From the NCBI RefSeq assembly GCF_008801475.1, contig NZ_VZPP01000013.1:124001-188000 (forward strand): a stretch of 64,000 nucleotides of DNA, read 5' to 3'. Below, piece by piece: positions 34,602-43,797 of the stretch. The notes beneath the pieces were generated by a model that was not told the origin of the DNA, did not search any database, and worked only from the letters and a program-made list of their open reading frames with translations. The translations under genes were made by a program, and so were the position numbers. Every line of letters starts with the position of its first letter. The stretch's first letter is position 1. The stretch is from Pseudomonas moorei. Its GTDB lineage: Bacteria > Pseudomonadota > Gammaproteobacteria > Pseudomonadales > Pseudomonadaceae.

Positions 34602-35243
34602 CTAGCCCTTCAATTCCTTCAAATGCTTGTACACCGTCGCCCGTCCCATGTTCAGCACATTGGCCACGTAGTTCGAAGCGCTTTTGCCTTTGAAGGCCCC
34701 TTCGGCGTGCAGCGCCAGCACCAGCTCGCGTTTGTGGTCGCGGGTCAGCAGGTTCAGGCTCAGTTGCCGCTCGCGCAGCCAGTTATGCAGGAAAGTATTG
34801 ATGCGCTCCTGCCAGTCGTCGCGAAACAGTGAGTCCGGTTGAGGAATCAGTTTGTTCGGCGACAGAAACAGGTCCAGCGCCGCCTTGGCATTTTCAAACA
34901 GCGAAATATTCAGGTTGATGCACAGGACCGCCAGCGGATGACCTTCGCGGTCGCGCAGGACGGTGCTCAAGCTGCGAATTTTCTGACCATCCCAATTGAG
35001 CTTTTCATACGGCCCGATATTTCGTTCGCTGACATCGTCGCTGAGCATGTCTTCGAGCGCCGAGTCGTCGCCGATCTCCCGTTTCGACAGGTTGTTGGCG
35101 ATGTAATCGACCTTTTGCGTACGCAAGTCGTGCAGCACCACTTCGGCGTGGGGAAAGAACAGCGTGGCGATGGCGTCGGCAATCGCCCGGAAGTTATCCA
35201 GGGACGCGTCGTTCAGGGCCGGGTCTTTTTCGGGGGCGTTCAT
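34602..35243 (-). CDS. dauR: DauR-type transcriptional regulator (YheO-like PAS plus HTH)
   Basis: 213 aa from the ATG at 35243, with GGAG 8 nt upstream. The N-terminal YheO-like PAS domain (about residues 15-130) contains FFPHAEVVLHDL and LAVLCINLNIS. The C-terminal HTH_22 domain (about 150-212) contains KRELVLALHAEGAFKGK and the recognition helix MGRATVYKHLKEL. This is the architecture of DauR, which controls the dauBA operon in P. aeruginosa in response to D-arginine metabolism. Its location beside dauA and dauB supports the assignment, although related YheO proteins exist elsewhere. Confidence 0.85.
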   Translation of the reverse strand: MNAPEKDPALNDASLDNFRAIADAIATLFFPHAEVVLHDLRTQKVDYIANNLSKREIGDDSALEDMLSDDVSERNIGPYEKLNWDGQKIRSLSTVLRDREGHPLAVLCINLNISLFENAKAALDLFLSPNKLIPQPDSLFRDDWQERINTFLHNWLRERQLSLNLLTRDHKRELVLALHAEGAFKGKSASNYVANVLNMGRATVYKHLKELKG

Positions 35244-35333
35244 ACGTGGGGCTCCGGGCAGCTTCAGCGCCCCGAAAAACGGGGCTCTGAAAGTGTGCCG
35301 CAATCGTGTCGGCGCGTCACCTGAGGACGAAAA

Positions 35334-36461
35334 TCAACCCAGGCGGGCAGGGGAGAGCATGTCGGCGTTCAAGCCGAAGCGCGTGAGTTGCTCGGGCAGG
35401 GCCTCGCCGCGCACCAGGGCGGCGCTGGCCTGGCCCATGGCGGGCGAAGTCTGGATGCCATAGCCGCCCTGTGCCGCCACCCAGAACAGGCCTGGCACCT
35501 GCGGGTCGAAACCAGATAGCAGGTCGCCATCACTGACGAAGCTGCGCAGGCCGGCCCAGGTACGGGTCGGACGGCGGATGGTCAGGGTCGTGGCCTCTTC
35601 GATCTGGTAAATGCCCATGGCGATGTCCAGCTCTTCAGGCTGCACGTCGTGGGGTTCTACCGGGTCGGTGTTGGCCGGCGAGCCGAGGAACATCCCGGCA
35701 TCGGGTTTCATGTAGAAGGATTCGTCGAGGCTGACCAGCATCGGCCAGTGATGAATGTCCACGCCTTCGGGACCGGCAAAGATGAACGCCGCGCGCCGCT
35801 TGGGTTGCAGGCCCAGCGGTTTGGCGCCGGCCAGTTCGCCGATCTTGTCCGCCCAGGCGCCGGCGGCGTTGATGATGATCGGTGCGCTGAAGGTTTCAGT
35901 TTGGGTCTGTACGTGCCATACGCCTGCGGCATCGCGGCTCAGGCCCAGTACTTCGCAGTCTGTATGGACTTGGCCTGTGTTGCGGCGGATACCGCGCAGA
36001 TAGCCCTGATGCAGCGCGTCGGTGTCGATGTCGCTGGCGGTCGGGTCGTAGATAGCACCGTGGACTTTTTCCTGGCGCAGGATCGGCAGGCGGGCGCAGG
36101 CCTCCTCGGCGCTGAGCAATTGCATCTCGGGCACCGTGGCCTTGGCGCTCAGGTATTGATTGTTCAGCTCGGCCGGGTCGCCGGTGAAGTCCACGGTCAT
36201 CTCGCCGCGCGGGGTCAGCAGCGGATGCTCGCAGAAGCCGGCGGGTGGGGTGTCGAAAAACTCGCGGCTGGCCTGGGTCAATGCGCGAACCTGCGGCGTG
36301 CCATAAGCGGCGGTGTACAGCGCGGCCGAGCGACCGGTGGAGTGATAGGCCGGATGGGATTCGCGTTCGAGCACGACCACGCGCCCGTGCTGGGACAGCC
36401 AGAAACCGGTGGAAGCGCCGGCAATCCCGCCGCCGATGATGATGAAGTCTGCGTGGCTCAT
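35334..36461 (-). CDS. dauA: DauA: FAD-dependent D-arginine dehydrogenase
   Basis: 375 aa from the ATG at 36461 (AGGAG 7 nt upstream), the same length as P. aeruginosa DauA. It is a DAO-family flavoenzyme: the dinucleotide motif IIIGGGIAGAST near residues 7-18, ESHPAYHSTGRSAA (FAD loop), IINAAGAWADKIGELAGA (about 190-210) and the C-terminal FWVAAQGGYGIQTSPAMGQ block. It oxidises D-arginine, and more weakly D-lysine and other D-amino acids, to 2-ketoarginine. DauB (next gene) then makes L-arginine. A REPIN separates it from dauB although the two genes share a strand. Confidence 0.9.
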   Translation of the reverse strand: MSHADFIIIGGGIAGASTGFWLSQHGRVVVLERESHPAYHSTGRSAALYTAAYGTPQVRALTQASREFFDTPPAGFCEHPLLTPRGEMTVDFTGDPAELNNQYLSAKATVPEMQLLSAEEACARLPILRQEKVHGAIYDPTASDIDTDALHQGYLRGIRRNTGQVHTDCEVLGLSRDAAGVWHVQTQTETFSAPIIINAAGAWADKIGELAGAKPLGLQPKRRAAFIFAGPEGVDIHHWPMLVSLDESFYMKPDAGMFLGSPANTDPVEPHDVQPEELDIAMGIYQIEEATTLTIRRPTRTWAGLRSFVSDGDLLSGFDPQVPGLFWVAAQGGYGIQTSPAMGQASAALVRGEALPEQLTRFGLNADMLSPARLG

Positions 36462-36507
36462 GAACGTCTCCTGATGGGGCGTAAATGCCAATGTTTTGAA
36501 TGCTCTA

Positions 36508-36590
36508 TGTGGGAGCGAGCCTGCTCGCGATGGCATGTCAGACGACTCAGTGGTGCCTGATCCACCTTCGCGAGCAAGCTCGCTCCTACA
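36508..36590. repeat. REPIN between dauA and dauB
   Basis: The arms TGTGGGAGCGAGCCTGCTCG and CGAGCAAGCTCGCTCCTACA differ by a few bases, so the outer stem has mismatches. It lies in the intercistronic gap of a presumed operon. Confidence 0.85.
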
Positions 36591-36605
36591 AGGGGTTATG
36601 TGTTG

Positions 36606-37553
36606 TCAGGGCAGCAGGCGGTAGATGGCATTGGCCAGCGCGATGTCTTCCAGGCCCAGGCCGATGGAGCGGAAGTACACATGACGATCGTAGTCGGGGC
36701 GCTGCACCTTGCCGCTCAGCAGATCGGCCAGGTCGCCGACCAGCGCATTTTTATCCCAGCCGTGTTGCTCGCCGGCGATCAGCATCTCACCCGCCGAGCC
36801 CGGAGTGGTCAGACGGTAGTCGCAGAACACCTGCATGTCATTGAGGCTCTGCGGCGGTACTTCGTGGGCGCGTGGGGCGTTGGTGCTGATGGAGGTGATC
36901 AGCGCCGCTTTGCTCAGGCGGGACGGGTCGATCACCGGGCCGGCGGACGAGGTGCACAGCATGATCACGTCGGCATCGGCAATGGCGGCTTCACGGCTGT
37001 CGACGATGGTCAGGCGTGGGTCGAGGCTTGTGATCTGCGCCAGATCCTGCGGGCTGGCCTCGTTGAGGCCCGGGGCATACAGGCTGATGGACTGCCAGTC
37101 GCGCAGGCCTTTGACGTAGTGCACGTGCGCCTGAGCGACTTTGCCGCCGCCGATGATCGCCAGGCGCGTGGCTTGTGGCGGTGCGAGGGCATCGATGGCG
37201 ACGGCGGTGGTCGCGGCCGTCCGTGCGATGGTCAGTTCACCGGCGTCGCACAGCATCAGTGGCTGGCCGGTTTTCATCGACATCAGCAAGGTCCAGGCGG
37301 TCACCAGCGGGCCTTGTTCGCGCACGATGTACGGCGACGTCTTGACCCCGTACACGCCTTCTTCGGCCAGCACGCCCAGGTAGTTGATGAAGTCGCCGGC
37401 GCCCTGGGGAAACTCCACCAGTTGCTGCGCAGGTTGCACGGCCTGGCCGGCGGCGAGGTCGCGGAACAGCTTGCGCATGATTTGCGGTACGTCGACCTGG
37501 GCCAGCCATTCACGGGCCTGCGGTTGGGTGATCACGTGGGGGCTGTGGGTCAT
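36606..37553 (-). CDS. dauB: DauB: NAD(P)H-dependent anabolic L-arginine dehydrogenase (ornithine cyclodeaminase family)
   Basis: 315 aa. OCD/mu-crystallin fold: an N-terminal substrate domain with VKTSPYIVREQGP and a LTIARTAATTAVA helix (about residues 107-120), then a Rossmann domain with IIGGGKVAQAHV (about 131-142). It reduces and aminates 2-ketoarginine to L-arginine, completing D-to-L conversion with DauA. It is upstream of dauA in the direction of transcription, as in the P. aeruginosa dauBAR locus. A palindrome, TGTC-N7-GACA, lies just upstream at 37584-37598 and could be the regulator site. Confidence 0.88.
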   Translation of the reverse strand: MTHSPHVITQPQAREWLAQVDVPQIMRKLFRDLAAGQAVQPAQQLVEFPQGAGDFINYLGVLAEEGVYGVKTSPYIVREQGPLVTAWTLLMSMKTGQPLMLCDAGELTIARTAATTAVAIDALAPPQATRLAIIGGGKVAQAHVHYVKGLRDWQSISLYAPGLNEASPQDLAQITSLDPRLTIVDSREAAIADADVIMLCTSSAGPVIDPSRLSKAALITSISTNAPRAHEVPPQSLNDMQVFCDYRLTTPGSAGEMLIAGEQHGWDKNALVGDLADLLSGKVQRPDYDRHVYFRSIGLGLEDIALANAIYRLLP

Positions 37554-37583
37554 GGTGGCTCCGGGCAGTGAAATAAACTAATT

Positions 37584-37598
37584 TGTCTATTATGGACA
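37584..37598. promoter_or_regulatory. Candidate operator upstream of dauB
   Basis: TGTCTATTATGGACA is an imperfect palindrome in an AT-rich stretch 31-45 bp before the dauB start, a position expected for a promoter or operator. A related string, GTCCAATATGGA, lies before the binding-protein gene at 33611-33622. Assignment to DauR is inference. Confidence 0.35.
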
Positions 37599-37640
37599 TT
37601 TAAATATCGTGATCAAGCGCCCGATGAAAAAAAGCCGGGC

Positions 37641-37679
37641 AAAAAAAAGCGCAGTCCGTTGCCGGCTGCGCCTTTTTCT
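37641..37679 (-). terminator. Rho-independent terminator of rhlB
   Basis: On the minus strand an AGGCGCAG / CTGCGCTT stem with an inner GCCGGC is followed by eight T residues, starting 13 bp after the rhlB stop. Confidence 0.9.
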
Positions 37680-37691
37680 GCAAGTCGTCCG

Positions 37692-39179
37692 TTACGGGCG
37701 CTTGCGCTCAACCGCACGCAGCAGATGCGTCGGTGGTGTTTCACAGCTGATCTTGCGACCCAGCTTCTCTTCGATGGACGGTAGCTGGTAGGAGTCGTCT
37801 TCACCGGCAAAGCTGATGGACACGCCGTCTGCGCCAGCGCGACCGGTACGGCCGATGCGGTGCACGTAGTCGTCCGGAACCTCCGGCAGGGTGAAGTTGA
37901 TCACGTGGCTGATGCCGTCGATGTGGATGCCGCGCCCGGCCACGTCAGTGGCCACCAGCACACGGATCTTGCCTTCGCGGAAACCTTCCAGGGTCTTGAT
38001 GCGCTTGTGCTGCGGCACGTCGCCGGACAGCTGCGCCGCATTGATGCCATCACGCACCAGGCGTTCTTCGATACGCCGCACTTCATCCTTGCGGTTGGCG
38101 AACACGATCACTCGCTCCCAGCCGTTATCGTTGACCAGGTTGTAGAGCAGTTTGTATTTGTCGGCAGCGGCCACCGCGTAGATGTGCTGCTCGACGTTTT
38201 CGTTGGCCACGTTGGTGATTTCGATTTCGACGATGGCCGGGTCGGTGGTCCATTGCTTGGCGAGGTTCATCACGTCTTCGGTGAAGGTCGCGGAGAACAG
38301 CAACGTCTGACGCTCGCTCTTGGGCGGGGTCTGGCGAATGATCTGACGCACTTGCGGGATGAAGCCCATGTCGAGCATGCGGTCCGCTTCGTCCAGCACC
38401 ATGACTTCGACCATGTCCAGGTGCACGTCGCCGCGCTGGTTGAAGTCCAGCAGGCGGCCCGGCGTGGCAACGAGGATGTCGCAGTGGCGAGCCTCGAGGT
38501 GCTTGAGCTGCTTGTCGAAGTCCATGCCGCCGACGAAGGTCATGACATTGAGGCCGGTGTATTTGGTCAGGTCGGCGGCGTCCTTGGCGATCTGCACCAC
38601 CAATTCACGGGTTGGCGCAATGATCAGTGCCCGTGGCTCACCCATGTAGCGCTCTTTCGGCGGCGGGGTTTGCAGCAGCTGGGTGATGATCGAGATCAGG
38701 AACGCGGCGGTCTTGCCCGTGCCGGTCTGGGCGCGGCCGATGGCGTCTTTGCCCGCGAGGGTGAAGCCCAGCACCTGGGCCTGGATCGGCGTGCAGTACG
38801 GGAAGCCCAGGTCCTGGATGGCGTGCATCAGTTCCGGGGCAAGTTTGAAATCGTGGAAGCGGGTTTTGCCTTCCTGCGGCTCGACGACGAAATCTTCGAG
38901 TTTCCACGGGATCACCGGGGCTTTTGGTTTCGGTTCGCGGCGCGGTTTGGCGGGTTTTGGCGTTTCGCTGCGCGGTTGTTCGGTGACAGTGGTTGCTGCA
39001 GGCTGCTCGGCCGCTGCGGGCTTGGGCTCGTGTTTCGGTGCCGCGGCGGTGGCGGCCCGACCAGACTGATGACCGTCGGCGCGGTGGCTGGGCGTGTGAG
39101 ACGGAGCGCTGGGGACTGGCGCGAGTTGCTCAGTCTCGCTTTTACCGAACATTTTCTTGAGTGCTTTGAGCACGGTCAT
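37692..39179 (-). CDS. rhlB: RhlB: DEAD-box ATP-dependent RNA helicase
   Basis: 495 aa. A low-complexity Pro/Ala/Lys-rich N-terminal extension (about residues 15-105) precedes the helicase core; this extension is usual for pseudomonad RhlB and absent from the 421-residue E. coli protein. Core motifs in order: Q motif (GFPYCTPIQAQ), motif I AQTGTGKTAAF (about 150), PTRELVVQ, DEAD in VLDEADRMLDMGF (about 262), SAT (FSATFT), and HRIGRTGRAG (about 443). RhlB unwinds structured RNA for the RNase E degradosome. It is monocistronic with its own terminator. Confidence 0.93.
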   Translation of the reverse strand: MTVLKALKKMFGKSETEQLAPVPSAPSHTPSHRADGHQSGRAATAAAPKHEPKPAAAEQPAATTVTEQPRSETPKPAKPRREPKPKAPVIPWKLEDFVVEPQEGKTRFHDFKLAPELMHAIQDLGFPYCTPIQAQVLGFTLAGKDAIGRAQTGTGKTAAFLISIITQLLQTPPPKERYMGEPRALIIAPTRELVVQIAKDAADLTKYTGLNVMTFVGGMDFDKQLKHLEARHCDILVATPGRLLDFNQRGDVHLDMVEVMVLDEADRMLDMGFIPQVRQIIRQTPPKSERQTLLFSATFTEDVMNLAKQWTTDPAIVEIEITNVANENVEQHIYAVAAADKYKLLYNLVNDNGWERVIVFANRKDEVRRIEERLVRDGINAAQLSGDVPQHKRIKTLEGFREGKIRVLVATDVAGRGIHIDGISHVINFTLPEVPDDYVHRIGRTGRAGADGVSISFAGEDDSYQLPSIEEKLGRKISCETPPTHLLRAVERKRP

Positions 39180-39276
39180 CTCATCAATTGGTTAAGGAAT
39201 ATACGCCGGCCAGTGTAATGCAAGAATCGGGCGCGGCGTAGTGGGATGGATCAAAGGGTGTTTTTAAACGTCATGT

Positions 39277-39933
39277 TTAACGCAGACGCTCGGCGAGCCA
39301 GACGCCTATGTCGCGGATTTCCTCGGGTAACACTTCGTGCCCCATTGGGTATTCCTGCCATGTCACGGTGACACCACGCTGTTTCAAATGCTCGTAGGCA
39401 GTCCGGCCCATCGAGTTTTGCACCACATCGTCGTACTGACCGTGCAGCGACAGCACCGGGATGCGCTGCTGGCTGGCGGACAGTTCCAGGGTGTCGCTGA
39501 AAGTCGGTGCATAAGTAGAGAGGGCCAGTACGCCCCCCAGTGTGCCCTGCCATTTAAGGAACGCGGTGTGTAGTACCACGGCGCCACCCTGGGAAAAACC
39601 TGCCAGAAAAATCCGCGAGGCGTCTATTCCGGCGGCTCGCTGTACTTCGATCAGATTCATGACCCGCTGTGCCGACGCTTCCAGTTGCTCGCGATTGATT
39701 GCTCGCGCCGGGCTCATGGCCAATATGTCGTACCAGCTCGGCATCTCGTAGCCACCATTGATAGTGACAGCACAGGTGGGCGCCTGGGGCAGGACGAAGC
39801 GGGTGGTCAGCAAGGTTTCCTGCAGCGCTTCGGCGACGGGCAGGAAGTCGTAGCGATCGGCGCCAAGGCCGTGCAGCCAGATGACGCAGGCGTCTGCGGG
39901 CTTGACGGGTTCTAGAATCAAGGGCTCGGTCAT
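39277..39933 (-). CDS. Carboxylesterase/phospholipase of the alpha/beta-hydrolase fold (EstB-like)
   Basis: 218 aa from the ATG at 39933 (TGGAGC upstream). Cytosolic serine esterase of the carboxylesterase II/APT1 family: the oxyanion loop VIWLHGLGADRYDF (about residues 17-30), nucleophile GFSQGG (about 113-118), catalytic Asp in GQYDDVV and His in MGHEVL near the C-terminus. It resembles P. fluorescens esterase II (EstB), which hydrolyses short-chain esters and some acyl-thioesters. The length is as expected. Confidence 0.92.
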   Translation of the reverse strand: MTEPLILEPVKPADACVIWLHGLGADRYDFLPVAEALQETLLTTRFVLPQAPTCAVTINGGYEMPSWYDILAMSPARAINREQLEASAQRVMNLIEVQRAAGIDASRIFLAGFSQGGAVVLHTAFLKWQGTLGGVLALSTYAPTFSDTLELSASQQRIPVLSLHGQYDDVVQNSMGRTAYEHLKQRGVTVTWQEYPMGHEVLPEEIRDIGVWLAERLR

Positions 39934-40400
39934 GGCTGCTCCAATGTTGTGCATGCGCTCTCATTAAGTGCGAGGTCTGAGTGCGCGTCTGGTTGATCTG
40001 TTAATAAGATGTCGCAAGGCTGCAAGTTTTGCTCTTGACCTGTGCCTGAAACGATTTTGCAAGCGGTGTGGTACGGGGTTTGCTATGGGGAAGCGGTGCA
40101 ACCCATCTCACGCTTGGCGGTAACACTATCAGTGTACTGCTGACCATGGGATAGCAAAAAATCCGGTGATGGATGTTCGCCAGTGGCCGTTACGGGCTTC
40201 GCGAACGTGAAAGGGCTACAGCCCGTTCGGCCGATTGGTGAGAAGTGAGTTGTCCATGATGTGGATTTTCTCCTACTAGACTCATAGCTACGGTCCTACG
40301 TCGGTTGACCCTAAAAAAAGCCAACACGGGTCAACAACGCCTCAAAAGGGTGCGATTGGACTCACGCTCCGACACAACAAGAGCAAAACTGGAGGTTTGA
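39934..40400. promoter_or_regulatory. Control region between the esterase gene and aapJ
   Basis: 467 bp with no gene. It contains the divergent promoters. The clearest structure is an inverted repeat at 40304-40335 (GTTGACCC, 16 nt, GGGTCAAC) ending 65 bp before the aapJ start. A run of seven A lies in its loop. No convincing sigma-54 -24/-12 pair was found, although such promoters are common for amino-acid uptake genes. Confidence 0.5.
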
Positions 40401-41432
40401 ATGAAGATGTTGAAATCCACCCTGGCAGTCGTGACTGCAGCGGCAGTACTCGGCGTCAGTGGGTTCGCTCAGGCGGGCGCGACCCTGGATGCAGTGCAGA
40501 AGAAAGGTTTCGTACAGTGCGGCGTCAGTGACGGCTTGCCTGGCTTCTCGGTTCCAGACTCCACCGGCAAGATCGTCGGTATCGATGCCGACTACTGCCG
40601 TGCCGTGGCCGCTGCGGTCTTCGGCGATGCGACCAAGGTCAAGTTCAGTCAGTTGAACGCCAAGGAACGCTTCACTGCGTTGCAGTCCGGCGAAATCGAC
40701 ATCCTGTCGCGCAACACCACCATGACCAGCTCCCGTGACGCGGGCATGGGTCTGAAATTCCCGGGCTTCATCACTTACTACGACGGCATCGGCTTCCTGG
40801 TAAACAACAAGCTGGGCGTGAAAAGCGCTAAAGAGCTGGACGGCGCGACCATCTGCATCCAGGCCGGTACCACCACCGAGCTCAACGTCTCCGACTACTT
40901 CCGCGGCAACAACCTCAAATACACCCCGATCACTTTCGACACCTCCGACGAAAGCGCCAAGTCGCTGGAATCCGGTCGTTGCGACGTGCTGACTTCCGAC
41001 AAGTCCCAGCTGTTCGCCCAGCGCAGCAAGCTGGCTTCGCCGAAGGACTACGTGGTTCTGCCGGAAACCATTTCCAAGGAGCCACTGGGCCCGGTCGTGC
41101 GTAACGGCGACGACGAGTGGCTGGCCATCGTGCGCTGGACTGGCTACGCCATGCTCAACGCTGAAGAAGCAGGCATCACTTCGAAGAACGTCGAAGCTGA
41201 AGCCAAGTCCACCAAGAACCCGGACGTTGCCCGTCTGCTGGGTACCGACGGTGAATACGGCAAAGACCTGAAAGTGAAAAAAGACTGGGTCGTCCAGATC
41301 GTCAAGCAAGTCGGTAACTACGGCGAAGTGTTCGAGAGAAACCTCGGCAAGAGCACTCCGCTGGAAATCGACCGCGGGCTGAACGCCTTGTGGAACGCTG
41401 GCGGCATTCAATACGCACCACCAGTGCGCTGA
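40401..41432 (+). CDS. aapJ: AapJ: general L-amino-acid ABC transporter, binding protein
   Basis: 343 aa with a strong TGGAGG ribosome site. The signal peptide ends at about residue 25 (GFAQAG). SBP_bac_3 fold: TLDAVQKKGFVQCGVSDGLPGFS, IVGIDADYCRAVAAAVFGD, LSRNTTMTSSRDA. The 340-residue size with a C-terminal extension is typical of AapJ rather than of ArgT-like proteins. It binds a broad set of L-amino acids (acidic, polar and others) in the periplasm. It is the first gene of aapJQMP. Confidence 0.95.
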   Translation: MKMLKSTLAVVTAAAVLGVSGFAQAGATLDAVQKKGFVQCGVSDGLPGFSVPDSTGKIVGIDADYCRAVAAAVFGDATKVKFSQLNAKERFTALQSGEIDILSRNTTMTSSRDAGMGLKFPGFITYYDGIGFLVNNKLGVKSAKELDGATICIQAGTTTELNVSDYFRGNNLKYTPITFDTSDESAKSLESGRCDVLTSDKSQLFAQRSKLASPKDYVVLPETISKEPLGPVVRNGDDEWLAIVRWTGYAMLNAEEAGITSKNVEAEAKSTKNPDVARLLGTDGEYGKDLKVKKDWVVQIVKQVGNYGEVFERNLGKSTPLEIDRGLNALWNAGGIQYAPPVR

Positions 41433-41497
41433 TGGTTCTATCACCCGGTGGGCCAACCACCGGGTGATGTTCTGTTCCATTATTTGCGGGGCACTTC

Positions 41498-42679
41498 ATG
41501 CAAAATTCAATCGGCGCACCGAAGCAGAGGCTCAGTCTCAGCGATCCGAAAGTGCGTGCGTGGCTATTCCAGATCATCACCATTGTCGCGGTGGTCTCGA
41601 TGGGCTGGTATCTGTTCGATAACACGCAGACCAACCTTCAGCACCGGGGCATTACCTCGGGCTTCAGCTTTCTGGAGCGCAGTGCCGGTTTCGGCATCGC
41701 TCAACACCTGATCGACTACACCGAAGCGGACACGTACGCCCGGGTGTTTGTCATCGGCCTGCTCAACACCCTGTTGGTGACCTTCATCGGCGTGATCCTG
41801 GCGACGATCCTCGGTTTCATCGTCGGTGTGGCACGGCTGTCGAAGAACTGGATCATCGCCAAGCTGGCGACGGTCTACGTGGAAGTTTTCCGTAACATTC
41901 CGCCGCTGCTGCAGATCCTGTTCTGGTATTTCGCGGTGTTCCTGACCATGCCGGGGCCGCGCAACAGCCATAACTTCGGCGACACCTTTTTCGTCAGCGC
42001 CCGTGGCCTGAACATGCCGGCCGCGAAGATGGCGGACGGTTTCTGGCCGTTCGTGGTCAGCGTGATCGTGGCTATCGTCGCCATCGTGCTGATGAGCCGC
42101 TGGGCCAACAAACGCTTCGAAGAAACCGGCGTACCGTTCCACAAATTCTGGACCGGTCTGGCGTTGTTCCTGGTGATTCCGGCGCTGTGCGCGCTGATCT
42201 TCGGCGCACCGCTGCATTGGGAAATGCCGAAGCTGCAAGGCTTCAACTTCGTCGGTGGCTGGGTGCTGATCCCGGAACTGCTGGCCTTGACCCTGGCCCT
42301 GACGGTGTACACCGCGGCGTTCATCGCCGAGATCGTGCGCTCGGGCATCAAATCGGTCAGCCACGGCCAGACCGAAGCGGCGCATTCGCTCGGCCTGCGC
42401 AACGGTCCGACTCTGCGCAAGGTGATCATCCCGCAGGCCCTGCGCGTGATCATTCCGCCGCTCACCAGCCAATACCTGAACCTGGCGAAGAACTCCTCGC
42501 TGGCGGCCGGTATCGGTTACCCGGAAATGGTCTCGCTGTTTGCCGGTACGGTGCTGAACCAGACCGGGCAGGCGATCGAAGTGATTGCGATCACCATGAG
42601 CGTGTACCTGGCGATCAGTATCAGCATTTCCCTGCTGATGAACTGGTACAACAAGCGCATTGCGCTGATCGAGCGGTAA
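41498..42679 (+). CDS. aapQ: AapQ: general amino-acid ABC transporter permease
   Basis: 393 aa inner-membrane permease. N-terminal helix at about 25-45, then the His/Glu/Gln-type permease core with the conserved FRNIPPLLQILFWYF (about 130-145) and the EAA loop (SHGQTEAAHSLGLRNGPTLR, about 287-306). It has a long periplasmic insertion between helices, as other AapQ proteins do. It forms the heterodimeric channel with AapM. Confidence 0.95.
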   Translation: MQNSIGAPKQRLSLSDPKVRAWLFQIITIVAVVSMGWYLFDNTQTNLQHRGITSGFSFLERSAGFGIAQHLIDYTEADTYARVFVIGLLNTLLVTFIGVILATILGFIVGVARLSKNWIIAKLATVYVEVFRNIPPLLQILFWYFAVFLTMPGPRNSHNFGDTFFVSARGLNMPAAKMADGFWPFVVSVIVAIVAIVLMSRWANKRFEETGVPFHKFWTGLALFLVIPALCALIFGAPLHWEMPKLQGFNFVGGWVLIPELLALTLALTVYTAAFIAEIVRSGIKSVSHGQTEAAHSLGLRNGPTLRKVIIPQALRVIIPPLTSQYLNLAKNSSLAAGIGYPEMVSLFAGTVLNQTGQAIEVIAITMSVYLAISISISLLMNWYNKRIALIER

Positions 42680-42689
42680 GGAAAAGCGC

Positions 42690-43787
42690 ATGAGTACTCA
42701 TACCTTCAAACCCGACATGCCACCTCCGAGCAGCAGCATCGGTGTGGTGGCGTGGATGCGCGCGAACATGTTCTCCAGCTGGCTCAACACCCTGCTGACC
42801 CTGTTTGCGTTCTACCTGATCTACCTGGTGGTGCCGCCGATCCTGCATTGGGCGATCCTCGACGCCAACTGGGTCGGTACCACCCGCGCCGACTGCACCA
42901 AATCCGGCGCCTGCTGGGTGTTCATCCAGCAACGCTTCGGCCAGTTCATGTACGGCTACTACCCGCCGGAACTGCGCTGGCGCGTGGACCTGACCGTGTG
43001 GCTGGCGGTTATCGGTGTGGCACCGCTGTTCATCTCGCGCTTTCACCATAAAGCGGTGTACGGGCTGAGCTTCCTGGTGCTGTACCCGATCACTGCCTAC
43101 TTCCTGTTGCATGGCGGCCTCTTCGGCCTGACCAACGTGGCGACCAGCCAATGGGGCGGCTTGATGCTGACCCTGGTGATCGCCACCGTCGGTATCGCCG
43201 GTGCATTGCCGCTGGGGATTATCCTGGCCCTGGGCCGTCGTTCGAACATGCCGGCGATTCGTGTGGTCTGCGTGACCTTCATCGAGTTCTGGCGCGGCGT
43301 GCCGTTGATCACGGTGCTGTTCATGTCCTCGGTGATGCTGCCGTTGTTCCTGCCCGAAGGCATGAACTTCGACAAACTGCTGCGGGCCCTGATCGGCGTG
43401 ATCCTGTTCCAGTCGGCCTACGTGGCTGAAGTGGTGCGTGGCGGTCTGCAAGCGATTCCCAAGGGGCAGTACGAAGCCGCCGCGGCGATGGGCCTGGGTT
43501 ACTGGCGCAGCATGGGCCTGGTGATTCTGCCGCAAGCCCTGAAGCTGGTGATCCCCGGCATCGTCAACACCTTCATTGCGCTGTTCAAGGACACCAGCCT
43601 GGTGATCATCATCGGCCTGTTCGACTTGCTCAACAGCGTCAAACAAGCCGCCGCCGACCCGAAATGGCTGGGCATGGCCACCGAAGGCTATGTGTTCGCT
43701 GCCCTGGTGTTCTGGATTTTCTGTTTTGGTATGTCCCGCTACTCCATGCATTTGGAACGTAAGCTCGACACTGGCCACAAGCGTTAG
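42690..43787 (+). CDS. aapM: AapM: general amino-acid ABC transporter permease
   Basis: 365 aa inner-membrane permease, partner of AapQ. A long N-terminal region with about four helices precedes the permease core: FIEFWRGVPLITVLFM (about 193-208) and the EAA loop (PKGQYEAAAAMGLGYWRS, about 256-273). The start is 10 bp after aapQ, and aapP follows 10 bp downstream. Confidence 0.95.
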   Translation: MSTHTFKPDMPPPSSSIGVVAWMRANMFSSWLNTLLTLFAFYLIYLVVPPILHWAILDANWVGTTRADCTKSGACWVFIQQRFGQFMYGYYPPELRWRVDLTVWLAVIGVAPLFISRFHHKAVYGLSFLVLYPITAYFLLHGGLFGLTNVATSQWGGLMLTLVIATVGIAGALPLGIILALGRRSNMPAIRVVCVTFIEFWRGVPLITVLFMSSVMLPLFLPEGMNFDKLLRALIGVILFQSAYVAEVVRGGLQAIPKGQYEAAAAMGLGYWRSMGLVILPQALKLVIPGIVNTFIALFKDTSLVIIIGLFDLLNSVKQAAADPKWLGMATEGYVFAALVFWIFCFGMSRYSMHLERKLDTGHKR

Positions 43788-43797
43788 GAGTTCTTTT

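Noticed and set aside
40140..40230. Possible sigma-54 promoter upstream of aapJ
   Set aside because: TGGCCGTTACGGGCTTCGC has a GG and a GC but does not fit the -24/-12 consensus well enough to report.
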